From NCBI RefSeq assembly GCF_003944765.1, contig NZ_RWIU01000007.1, forward strand, positions 182,110 to 246,109: DNA of 64,000 nucleotides, given 5' to 3'. Each line of letters opens with the position of its first letter. The first letter of the stretch is position 1. A program made the position numbers and the translations under genes. Below, piece by piece: positions 57,709 to 64,000 of this stretch. The notes under the pieces are model-generated. The model searched no databases, was not told the origin of the DNA, and saw only the letters and a program-made list of their open reading frames with translations. This DNA comes from Hymenobacter perfusus (GTDB lineage Bacteria > Bacteroidota > Bacteroidia > Cytophagales > Hymenobacteraceae).

Positions 57709-58056
57709 ATGATATTCTCTGATCTGCTCAACGCCACCAACCACTCCCTCAGCAACGGCCTCACCGGCATTCCCCTCACCGCCGCCATGGACAACACCGA
57801 AACCTGGCAGCAGCACCTGCTGCAAAGCGGGGAACCGGCTATGCAGGATATCGGCCGCGAATTGGGCAACCTGCAATCCTTACTCAGCGCCGGCGACGCA
57901 GGCCTCAACGCCCAGGCAATTGGTCGTTCCCTGAGCATGCTGGGCGCTCAAACTGCCGAGATAGTACGCACGGCCCCCGAGGAAGTCCGCAGCGGGCTGT
58001 CGGGGCTATCGGATACGCTGCTGAAAGCCGGCGGGCAGCTGGAGCAAGCCCGCTAA
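57709..58056 (+). CDS. hypothetical helical protein, 115 residues
   Basis: A short protein starting MIFSDLLNATNHSLSNGLTG, with an acidic-to-neutral helical pattern (WQQHLLQSGEPAMQDIGRELGNLQSLL, GRSLSMLGAQTAEIVRTAPEEVRSG). There is no signal peptide, membrane segment or cysteine. It looks like a small four-helix bundle. I do not recognise the family. It follows uvsE by 81 bp on the same strand and is terminated by a strong hairpin. Expression with uvsE is possible but not shown. Confidence 0.6.
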   Translation: MIFSDLLNATNHSLSNGLTGIPLTAAMDNTETWQQHLLQSGEPAMQDIGRELGNLQSLLSAGDAGLNAQAIGRSLSMLGAQTAEIVRTAPEEVRSGLSGLSDTLLKAGGQLEQAR

Positions 58057-58065
58057 TTGCTTTTT

Positions 58066-58116
58066 ACAAACGAACAGCGCCGCCCCACTTCACGTGGGGC
58101 GGCGCTGTTCGTTTGT
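58066..58116. terminator. bidirectional terminator, 22-bp stem
   Basis: ACAAACGAACAGCGCCGCCC(CA) pairs with its exact complement over a 7-nt loop. Convergent genes end on both sides. Confidence 0.85.
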
Positions 58117-58130
58117 GGCTTTGTGGCTGC

Positions 58131-58541
58131 TTAGGGACGAGTGGTTCCCATCGGAGTGGTCGTGCCGGCTGGGGTGGTGCTCATGGGCGTGGCAGTGCCC
58201 GGTACCGTTCTGGTGCGGCGGCTGTTGATGGTGGTACGGCTGGGTGCCGTAGCGGGAGCCGTGGTGGGCAGCGAGGTCCGACGAACTTCCCCCGGCGTTA
58301 CTATCGGGGCGGTCATTGGCCGTTGGTCGATGGTACCAGGTACGGTTTGCGTGGGATTGGACATGGTGGGCGTCCGTTGATCGAGGGTGCCAGGATTGGT
58401 GGCAGGATTAGCCGGGTTCTGGGGCTGCACGGTGGTCTGGTTCATGCTGCCGGCCCGCTGGGGCTGACTGGGCGAAATCTGAGCAGAAGCAGCGGTGGCG
58501 GCCAGAAGCAGGCCAGCGGTTACAAACAAGGTATTTTTCAT
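58131..58541 (-). CDS. exported Thr/Pro-rich low-complexity protein
   Basis: A 136-residue protein. A signal peptide (MKNTLFVTAGLLLAATAASAQ) is followed by a low-complexity mature part rich in Thr, Pro, Asn, Gln and Arg, including two similar units PGTLDQRTPTM and PGTIDQRPMTA, and PMSTTPAGTTTPMGTTRP at the end. No enzyme motif is seen. It resembles small secreted or surface proteins of unknown function. The coding call rests on the clean signal peptide and the isolated position between two hairpin/gene borders. Confidence 0.55.
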   Translation of the reverse strand: MKNTLFVTAGLLLAATAASAQISPSQPQRAGSMNQTTVQPQNPANPATNPGTLDQRTPTMSNPTQTVPGTIDQRPMTAPIVTPGEVRRTSLPTTAPATAPSRTTINSRRTRTVPGTATPMSTTPAGTTTPMGTTRP

Positions 58542-58691
58542 GGCGTGAGTACGTTAGGAAGGATTTGCGGCGGTCAACGGAACGCCGTCCTGCCCAGGGT
58601 ATACGCTCAGCATCAGTCCACTGCCAGAAAGCCCATAATCTTGTTTCGGCCCTATTCTATATAGTAAAATGGCAGACCGCCGCGCAACCAG

Positions 58692-60479
58692 CTACCCCGC
58701 CACCGGCAGCGTGAAGCGGAAGGTGCTGCCGCTGCCCAACTCACTCTCCACCCACAGCTGCCCGCCCTGGCTGCCGATAAACTCGCGGGCAATGCTCAGG
58801 CCCAGGCCCGAGCCGCCGCGGTAGCCGGTTTTATCGGGAATCTGGACGAAGCGCTGGAAGATTTTTTCCTGGTACTGGGGCGCAATACCGGGGCCGTCGT
58901 CCTGCACCAGCACTTCCACCTGCTGCCCGCCCGCCGCCAGCGCCGCCCGAATGTGCAGCTGCCCCTGCTCGGGCGAGTAGCGGATGCCGTTGGCCAGCAG
59001 GTTCAGCAGCACCCAGGTAGTTTTCTCGATGTCGGCGCGCACGGCGGGCAGCTCGGTGGGCACCTGGATGTCGAGGGTGAGCTGCTTGGGCTGGAGCTGG
59101 AGCTGGATGGTATCGGCGGCAAACTGCACGATGTCGCGCACCTGGGTGGGCTGGAAGTTGAGCTGAATGTTGCCCGATTCCAGCCGCGACACGTCGATCA
59201 GCTCGCCCACCAGCTTCAGCAGCCGCTGGTTTTCCTGCTTGATGGTGGCCAGAATCTGCTGCTGCTCCTCGTTCACGGAGCCCACTTTGCCGTTCTGCAG
59301 CAGCTTGAGGCTGAAGTTAATACTGGACAGCGGCGTCTTCAGCTCGTGCGACACCGTAGCCAGGAAGTTCGACTTGGCCTGGTCCAGCTTCTTGTACTCC
59401 GATACGTTGTGCAGCGTGAGAATGGAGCCCACAAACTCCATCTTGTCCAAGGCCTCGTTGAAGCTGATGACGTCGTTCACGGCCACGCGGTAGTACACTT
59501 CCTCGCCGTTCTGGGCCAGCGTGAGCACCGGGGCGGCCTCCTGGGGGCGCTGGGCGGCGGGCGTATCCAGGTGCCGCAGCAGCTCCCGGAACAGGTCGTT
59601 GTGGCGGGCCACTTCGTCGGCGGGGCGGCCCAGCAGGTCGGCGGCAGGCAGGGCCAGCAGGTTGGCGGCCACGGGATTCACCAGCAGTACCCGGCGGTTT
59701 TCGTCAATCAGCAGCAGGCCCTCATCCAGGTTGTTGACGATGCTGGCGGCGCGGTTGCGCTCTGCCATCAGCTGGGCCAGCGTGGAGGTACGGTAGTCCT
59801 GCAGCTGCACCAGCATGCGGTTGAAGGCCCGCGCCACGGTACCAAACTCGTCGTGGCTTTCCACCGGAATGGAAGCCGAATAATCCTGATTGGTGGCGTT
59901 TTCGATGCTGGCCGTGAGCTTGCGCAGGCCGCTAACAGCCGCCTCGGGCACGCTCAGCACAAACAGCAAGGAGGTCAGCAAGGCGAAGGTGAGTAGGGCC
60001 AGCACGTAGCGCTGCTGCTGGGTGGCGGTGCGGTTGGCGGCTTCGTTTTTGCGGGTGAGGGCCCGGGTGTTCAAGTCAATCATGCGGTACGTGAGCCGCC
60101 GGAACTCCTGCATATTGGCTTGCCAGATCTGCGGCGAAGTCGTGTCAGAAGCCAGATACCGGTTCAGGCCGCCTACTCTATCAAACAAAGAGTCTACCAC
60201 CTGCTGCTCGCCGGGCTCCGTAATGTTGCCCGCTTCCCGCGCCAGCAGCTGCTCGAAGCGTTGCTGGGCAGCCGCATCCAAAGGCGTTTCGCGCAGCTGT
60301 AACTGATCCAGTGCCCGCAGCATCTGTTGGCCCAGCTCTACGGAGTAGAAGTTGTCCTGCAGCACGTTGCGCGCCGTGCGGTCAAGCCGGTTGAGCGAGT
60401 ACAGCGTGAAGGCACTCACGCCCAGCAGCAGCAACAGCATGGTGACGAAGGCCAGGGTGATTTTGGTTTTGAGGTTCAT
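58692..60479 (-). CDS. sensor histidine kinase in the kdp cluster
   Basis: A 595-residue kinase. An N-terminal transmembrane helix (LAFVTMLLLLLGVSAFTLY) and a second (YVLALLTFALLTSLLFVL) flank a helical sensor domain of about 130 residues. A HAMP region follows (ESHDEFGTVARAFNRM), then a PAS domain (NNLDEGLLLIDENRRVLLVNPVAA), then HisKA with the phospho-His in ATVSHELKTPLSSINF, and HATPase with NLLANGIRYSPE and DDGPGIAPQYQEKIF. It follows the KdpD sensor-domain gene on the same strand. In Bacteroidota the two halves of KdpD are often separate, so this is probably the kinase half. Potassium or turgor is the likely signal. Confidence 0.92.
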   Translation of the reverse strand: MNLKTKITLAFVTMLLLLLGVSAFTLYSLNRLDRTARNVLQDNFYSVELGQQMLRALDQLQLRETPLDAAAQQRFEQLLAREAGNITEPGEQQVVDSLFDRVGGLNRYLASDTTSPQIWQANMQEFRRLTYRMIDLNTRALTRKNEAANRTATQQQRYVLALLTFALLTSLLFVLSVPEAAVSGLRKLTASIENATNQDYSASIPVESHDEFGTVARAFNRMLVQLQDYRTSTLAQLMAERNRAASIVNNLDEGLLLIDENRRVLLVNPVAANLLALPAADLLGRPADEVARHNDLFRELLRHLDTPAAQRPQEAAPVLTLAQNGEEVYYRVAVNDVISFNEALDKMEFVGSILTLHNVSEYKKLDQAKSNFLATVSHELKTPLSSINFSLKLLQNGKVGSVNEEQQQILATIKQENQRLLKLVGELIDVSRLESGNIQLNFQPTQVRDIVQFAADTIQLQLQPKQLTLDIQVPTELPAVRADIEKTTWVLLNLLANGIRYSPEQGQLHIRAALAAGGQQVEVLVQDDGPGIAPQYQEKIFQRFVQIPDKTGYRGGSGLGLSIAREFIGSQGGQLWVESELGSGSTFRFTLPVAG

Positions 60480-60497
60480 GGGCGGGCATTATCAGGG

Positions 60498-60634
60498 CTA
60501 GCATCTAGCTCCTTGGAAAGGAGGGGCTGGGGGTGGTTGATTTTTTAGAGCTAAAACTAGAAACTAGATTATGTGCTGACGATTATCAACCACCCCCAAC
60601 CCCTCCTTTCCAAGGAGGGGAGCTAGTTGCTAGC
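60498..60634. repeat. long inverted repeat between the kdp sensor genes
   Basis: Arms at about 60498-60541 and 60585-60634 (CCTTGGAAAGGAGGGGCTGG... and complement) are ~42-50 bp with a few mismatches. They occupy the gap between the KdpD sensor-domain gene and the kinase gene. Confidence 0.75.
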
Positions 60635-60645
60635 TTCGCGCTACA

Positions 60646-61812
60646 TCAATAACTCACCAAAAACACGTCCACGTCCAGCGGCGAGCGGGCTACGGCGCGG
60701 ATGAGGCGGCGCGTGACGCCGGGGCGCAGTAGGCGCTGCCACCAGCTTTTCTCACTGGTCACGCCGCAAATCAGCAGTGTGACGCCTTTTTCCTGGGCGA
60801 TGCGCAGGATTTCGGGCACCACGTCGGGGGCTTTTACGCGCAGGATCTGGCCGCCCAGCTCGGTGGTGAGCTGGAGGTTGCGCAGCAAATGGCGCTGGGT
60901 AGCCAGGTTGATCTGGTCGGCGGCTTCGCGGGGCGTCTGCACGTAGAGCACGGCCCAGGAAGCGGCCGAGAGGCGGTCGGCGAGGCGGGAGGTTTTGCGG
61001 ATGATTTCCCGGGCGGCCGGGGCGTTGGCGTTGATGCAGGCCAGCAGCCGGTCCTGGTTGCGGCGCTCGGGGGCTACGGGCGCGGCCCCACCGCCGTCGG
61101 TTTCCAGCTGGCGGCTGATGAGGTTGGCGGTTTCGCGCACGGCCAACTGGCGCAGCTGGAGCAGGTTTTCGGCCTGAAAGAAGTTCTGCAAAGCCGTGGG
61201 CACCTTGGCCGCGTCGTAGATTTTGCCTTCTTCTAGGCGGCCGCGCAGCTCGCCCACGGTCAGGTCCACGTTCACCACTTCGTCGGCCAGCTTGAGCACT
61301 TGGTCGGGTACGCGCTCCGTCACGTCGGTGCCGGTGATGCGCTGCACTTGGTCGTGGAGGCTTTCCAAGTGCTGAATATTGACGGCCGTGAGCACCGAAA
61401 TACCGGCCCGCACCAGCTGCTCCACGTCCTGCCAGCGTTTCTCGTTCTCGGAGCCGGGTACGTTGGTGTGGGCCAGCTCATCCACGACCACCACCGAGGG
61501 CCGGCGCTGCAGAATGCCCTGCACGTCCATTTCCTCCAGCATCCGGCCCTTGTAGAAGATGTGCTTGCGCGGCACCGTGGGCAGGTCGCGCAGTTGGGCC
61601 ACGGTGCCGGGGCGGCCGTGGGTTTCCACGTAGCCCAACACCACATCCACGCCGTGGGCGCGCAGCTCGTGGGCTTCCTGCAGCAGGCGGTAGGTTTTGC
61701 CCACGCCAGCAGCCAGCCCCAAGTACACCTTCAAACGGCCGCGCCGCCGCTGCTGCACCAGCTGCAGAAACCGCTCGGCGGACTGGTCACGCTGTTGGTC
61801 ATCGTCGTTCAT
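60646..61812 (-). CDS. kdpD: KdpD N-terminal sensor domain protein
   Basis: A 388-residue protein corresponding to the cytoplasmic sensory half of KdpD. The Walker-like KdpD motif is KVYLGLAAGVGKTYRLLQEAHELRAHGVDVVLGYVETHGRPGT. It is followed by VVVDELAHTNVPGSENEKRWQDVEQLV and a universal-stress-like domain (DRLLACINANAPAAREIIRKTSRLADRLSAASWAVLYVQTP). No transmembrane or kinase domain is present. The histidine kinase next door supplies that function. In E. coli KdpD senses potassium limitation. Together with kdpC this identifies the kdp operon. Confidence 0.9.
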   Translation of the reverse strand: MNDDDQQRDQSAERFLQLVQQRRRGRLKVYLGLAAGVGKTYRLLQEAHELRAHGVDVVLGYVETHGRPGTVAQLRDLPTVPRKHIFYKGRMLEEMDVQGILQRRPSVVVVDELAHTNVPGSENEKRWQDVEQLVRAGISVLTAVNIQHLESLHDQVQRITGTDVTERVPDQVLKLADEVVNVDLTVGELRGRLEEGKIYDAAKVPTALQNFFQAENLLQLRQLAVRETANLISRQLETDGGGAAPVAPERRNQDRLLACINANAPAAREIIRKTSRLADRLSAASWAVLYVQTPREAADQINLATQRHLLRNLQLTTELGGQILRVKAPDVVPEILRIAQEKGVTLLICGVTSEKSWWQRLLRPGVTRRLIRAVARSPLDVDVFLVSY

Positions 61813-61825
61813 AGTGGTTGCCTTA

Positions 61826-61988
61826 CGGTTGCCTCACCCCCTAGCCCCCTCTCCAGGGGGAGAGGGGGGACTAATTCTAGCTTTTTAGTTTTCGTTTCTT
61901 CGCCAAGTACACTTTCCGAACTAGCTCTAGAGTATAAAGGCTAGTTTCCCCTCTCTGCAGGAGAGGGGGCTAGGGGGTGAGGCAACCG
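61826..61988. repeat. long inverted repeat with CCCCCTAGCCCCCTCTCC arms
   Basis: Arms at 61826-61853 and 61961-61988 are perfect 28-bp complements. Extra hairpins lie inside. It fills the gap between the porin gene and kdpD and overlaps the leader just upstream of the kdpD ATG. Confidence 0.8.
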
Positions 61989-61990
61989 CT

Positions 61991-63091
61991 CTAAAACGCC
62001 AGTGCGATGCTGCTGGTGAGGTTGCCGTAGTTGCGGGTGGGGTTGCCGTTGCGGTCGGTGAGGAAAGGCTGGCGGCCGTGGAAAGTGCGGCCTTCTACCC
62101 GCACCGTCACGTTGCTGGTGGGCGCGTAGTCGAGGTTGAGCGAGGCGGCCTGCACCTTGAAATCGGTGGCGGCGGCTACCGGCGAAATGGTGCTGATGAG
62201 GACGCCCCGGTCGGCGTTGTAGTACTCGGCGCGGGCGGCGGCGGTCCACTTATCGGCCAGCTTGTAGCGCACGAAGACCGCGCCGGTGTGCCAGGTATCG
62301 GCCTCGCTGCCGCGCTGCTCGCTTTCCTGCTTGCCCACGTCGAACACCAAAGCCAGGCTGAGGCGGTCGGTGGCGGCGTAGCTCACGTAGAAATCGTGGA
62401 AGTAGCGGCGGCGGCGCACCGAGTCCTGGGGCTGCTCGTTACCGTAGAATGTGCTGCTGTTGATGAGTAGCTTGTCGGTGGGTTTCCACTGAATTTGAGT
62501 GCCTACGGCCTTGGCCTGGTTGTTTTCCCGGATGTTCTGCCAGCCGTTGAGCACCAGCCCGGTCAGCGTCAGCTTAGGGCTCACCTCGTAGGTTAGCCGC
62601 GCCCCGGCCTCGTAGTAGGGCGAGTTTTCGGCCATCAGGGAGCGGGTCAGCGTCCAGTTGTCCTTGCTCAAGGCCGACTCAAACCCGATGTGCGAGCCGA
62701 AAATCCCCACGTCGAGCCAGGCTTTTTTGAAGGGTCGGAAACCCGCGTAGGCTTCGTAGAGGAGCTTGAGCACTTGGTCCTCGGCCGCGTAGTTGGCCGA
62801 TACGTAGGTGCCCGCGTGCAGCCCTAGCGCGCCCCGCACCTGGCCGTTGTCGTAGCGCAGGCCGATAACGGCGTTGTTCACCGTAAACTCGTTCTGGCGG
62901 TTGTGCGAGTACAGGAAGCCGGGCCGCTGGTTGGTGGCCGCGTGCTTGAAATCATAGCCGTAGTAGCCATCCACGAACCCGTAGGTGGTCAGCGGATTGG
63001 CCGGCGCAGCAACGGAATCCGAGGAAGTTTGAGCGGAAGCCGCCGAGGCCGTGAGCAGCGCGGCGGCGGTAAGCAGAAGCAGTGGTTTCAT
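61991..63091 (-). CDS. outer membrane porin in the kdp operon
   Basis: A 366-residue outer-membrane protein. The signal peptide is MKPLLLLTAAALLTASAASAQ. About 14-16 amphipathic strands follow, for example NPLTTYGFVDGYYGYDFKHA, FTVNNAVIGLRYDNGQVRGAL, YYEAGARLTYEVSPKLTLTGLV and LALVFDVGKQESEQ, ending NLTSSIALAF with a terminal Phe. It matches BBP2/OmpL-like porins that accompany kdpABC in Bacteroidota. It probably gives potassium access through the outer membrane (inference). It lies between kdpC and kdpD. Confidence 0.82.
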   Translation of the reverse strand: MKPLLLLTAAALLTASAASAQTSSDSVAAPANPLTTYGFVDGYYGYDFKHAATNQRPGFLYSHNRQNEFTVNNAVIGLRYDNGQVRGALGLHAGTYVSANYAAEDQVLKLLYEAYAGFRPFKKAWLDVGIFGSHIGFESALSKDNWTLTRSLMAENSPYYEAGARLTYEVSPKLTLTGLVLNGWQNIRENNQAKAVGTQIQWKPTDKLLINSSTFYGNEQPQDSVRRRRYFHDFYVSYAATDRLSLALVFDVGKQESEQRGSEADTWHTGAVFVRYKLADKWTAAARAEYYNADRGVLISTISPVAAATDFKVQAASLNLDYAPTSNVTVRVEGRTFHGRQPFLTDRNGNPTRNYGNLTSSIALAF

Positions 63092-63163
63092 GGGGAGACG
63101 CGCCCGTTGCGGGCGCGCAGGAGGGTGAGAAGGAAGGGCGAAAGTAGGAATAGATGATGCAGG

Positions 63164-63253
63164 TGGCGCGGGCGTCCCAGGGTTGAAACCCTGGGCTACT
63201 CAGCGGTTTGGCTGAGGGGTTGACCAACTCCGTAACCTGGGACGCCCGCGCCA
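63164..63253. repeat. nested inverted repeat between porin and kdpC
   Basis: Outer arms at 63164-63181 and 63236-63253 (TGGCGCGGGCGTCCCAGG and complement) are perfect 18-bp matches. Inside lie two smaller hairpins (CCCAGGGTT/AACCCTGGG and CTCAGC/GCTGAG). Confidence 0.75.
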
Positions 63254-63281
63254 GTTGAGCCGTTCAACGATGAGCCACCGG

Positions 63282-63842
63282 CTAGCGGTTCTGCAGGGCG
63301 TCGAGGGTAACGTTCAGGCGCAGCACGTTCACCCGGTCGGGGCCAAACAGGCTGTGCTGAGTTTGCTGGGCTACCAGGATTTGCACCTTGGTGGCCTCAA
63401 GGTTGCGCGCCCGGGCCACGCGGGCTACCTGCACGGCGGCGGCGGCGGGCGAGAGATGCGGGTCGAGGCCGGAGCCGGAGGCGGTGAGAAGCTCGGCCGG
63501 CACCTGGGACTTGGTTACGCCGGGGTTCTGCACCAGAAACGTATCTAGGCGGGCCTGCACGGTGGCCAGGTACTCGGGGTTGCTGGGGCCTTTGTTGGAG
63601 CCGGCCGAGCCGGCAGCGTTGTAGTCCACGGCCGAGGGGCGGCCCTGGAAGTACTCGGGCCGGGTGAAGTTCTGGCCCACGTTGTCGTAGCCTACCACGC
63701 GGCCCCGGTGGCTGATGGTTTCGCCCTGCCCGCCGGACGGGGCCAGCTGCGCGCCGGCCCACACGAGGGCAGGGTAAATCAGACAGCACACCAGCAGCAA
63801 TACAAGGGTCAGGCGGAACGCGGGAAGCAGGTTTTGTTTCAT
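63282..63842 (-). CDS. kdpC: potassium-transporting ATPase KdpC subunit
   Basis: A 186-residue subunit of the high-affinity K+ pump KdpFABC. A single N-terminal transmembrane helix (FRLTLVLLLVCCLIYPALVWAGAQL) is followed by conserved KdpC phrases: NFTRPEYFQGRPSAVDYNAAGSAGSNKGPSNPEYLATV, then TASGSGLDPHLSPAAAAVQVARVARAR and FGPDRVNVLRLNVTLDAL. Length is normal. kdpB and kdpA would be expected further upstream on this strand, beyond the window edge. An insertion sequence starts about 35 bp upstream of the start codon. Confidence 0.95.
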   Translation of the reverse strand: MKQNLLPAFRLTLVLLLVCCLIYPALVWAGAQLAPSGGQGETISHRGRVVGYDNVGQNFTRPEYFQGRPSAVDYNAAGSAGSNKGPSNPEYLATVQARLDTFLVQNPGVTKSQVPAELLTASGSGLDPHLSPAAAAVQVARVARARNLEATKVQILVAQQTQHSLFGPDRVNVLRLNVTLDALQNR

Positions 63843-63877
63843 GGAAAAGGGAGCTAAAAAGCTAATACTAGAGCTAG

Positions 63878-64000
63878 GGAGTGTTTACAGTTAGGGACGA
63901 TCTTTGAGCATGAATAAGGACCGCAGTATGTTGACGGACGCGCAGTGGTCGCGGCTTTCGCCGTTGCTCCCGGGGCAGGAACGCTCGCCGGGCACCACCG
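63878..64000 (+). mobile_element. left end of an IS5-family insertion sequence
   Basis: GGGAGTGTTTACAGTTAG at 63878 looks like a terminal inverted repeat of an IS5-type element; a transposase frame begins 30 bp inside. The right end is outside the window, so the target duplication cannot be checked. Confidence 0.7.
63910..64000 (+). CDS. IS5 family transposase, N-terminal part (3' end outside window)
   Basis: The frame reads MNKDRSMLTDAQWSRLSPLL, then PGQERSPGTT, running off the window. LTDAQWxxLxPLLP is the usual opening of IS5/IS427-group transposases (DUF4096 region). Only about 30 residues are visible, so the subgroup is tentative. The gene is divergent from kdpC. Its presence suggests the kdp operon has been interrupted or at least re-spaced just upstream of kdpC. 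Confidence 0.75.
   Translation, partial: MNKDRSMLTDAQWSRLSPLLPGQERSPGTT

Noticed and set aside
1..64000. tRNA or rRNA genes
   Set aside because: No cloverleaf with a TTCGA-type loop outside coding regions and no rRNA-like stretch was noticed while reading; a tRNAscan would confirm.

Overview
This window reads as the chromosome of a high-GC Bacteroidota bacterium, most likely Hymenobacter or a close relative (order Cytophagales). The signs are two secreted proteins ending in type IX secretion (T9SS) sorting domains, carboxypeptidase-regulatory-like surface proteins, several promoters with the Bacteroidota TAnnTTTG -7 box, few Shine-Dalgarno sequences, RNase Y beside ZapA, a split KdpD, and the GC-rich, proline/alanine/leucine-rich coding style. 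No rRNA, tRNA, prophage or CRISPR array was seen.

Layout. 1-8.4 kb: the end of a SWIM zinc-finger/DUF6493 operon, an esterase, small envelope proteins, then a DUF779-aldehyde dehydrogenase pair facing an AraC regulator. 9.5-15.3 kb: an MFS transporter, a low-GC gene of foreign look, dTDP-4-dehydrorhamnose reductase, and a three-gene group built around the TIGR03916 radical SAM and TIGR03915 proteins, which are predicted to act on DNA. 15.5-24.1 kb: an Omp85-like protein, lipoproteins, a truncated gene, a 21-bp minisatellite, a CvfB-like RNA-binding protein, an outer-membrane barrel and a T9SS substrate. 24.3-33.3 kb: an OmpH-like protein, the conserved retropepsin-RimK-AstE cluster, a sorbosone dehydrogenase, a macrodomain protein, DUF502, ispH, cmk and a 52-residue lipoprotein. 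33.4-44.7 kb: adenine deaminase, a response regulator, a cysteine synthase, sucD, two tandem paralogues of unknown function, a secreted PIG-L deacetylase and a large membrane protein. 44.8-54.9 kb: a flavin disulfide reductase, rny, a candidate 6S RNA, zapA and a coiled-coil partner, pheT, DUF1684, radC and a metallophosphoesterase. 55-64 kb: envelope proteins, UV endonuclease uvsE, then the distal kdp operon (kdpC, porin, KdpD sensor domain, histidine kinase), with an IS5-type insertion sequence starting just upstream of kdpC.

The most unusual content lies between the genes. Many gaps hold long inverted repeats. They fall into a few recurring families (GTCATTCC, GTGA-rich, GGTTTTTGG-rich, TTGTCAGTTG-rich and GACGCGACACTTCGCGTC). 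Some supply the last codons of a gene, and one simple-sequence tract is embedded in frame in pheT. A twelve-unit, 21-bp array (19519-19770) is open on both strands and encodes the same kind of heptad on each; it is the best candidate here for something undescribed.
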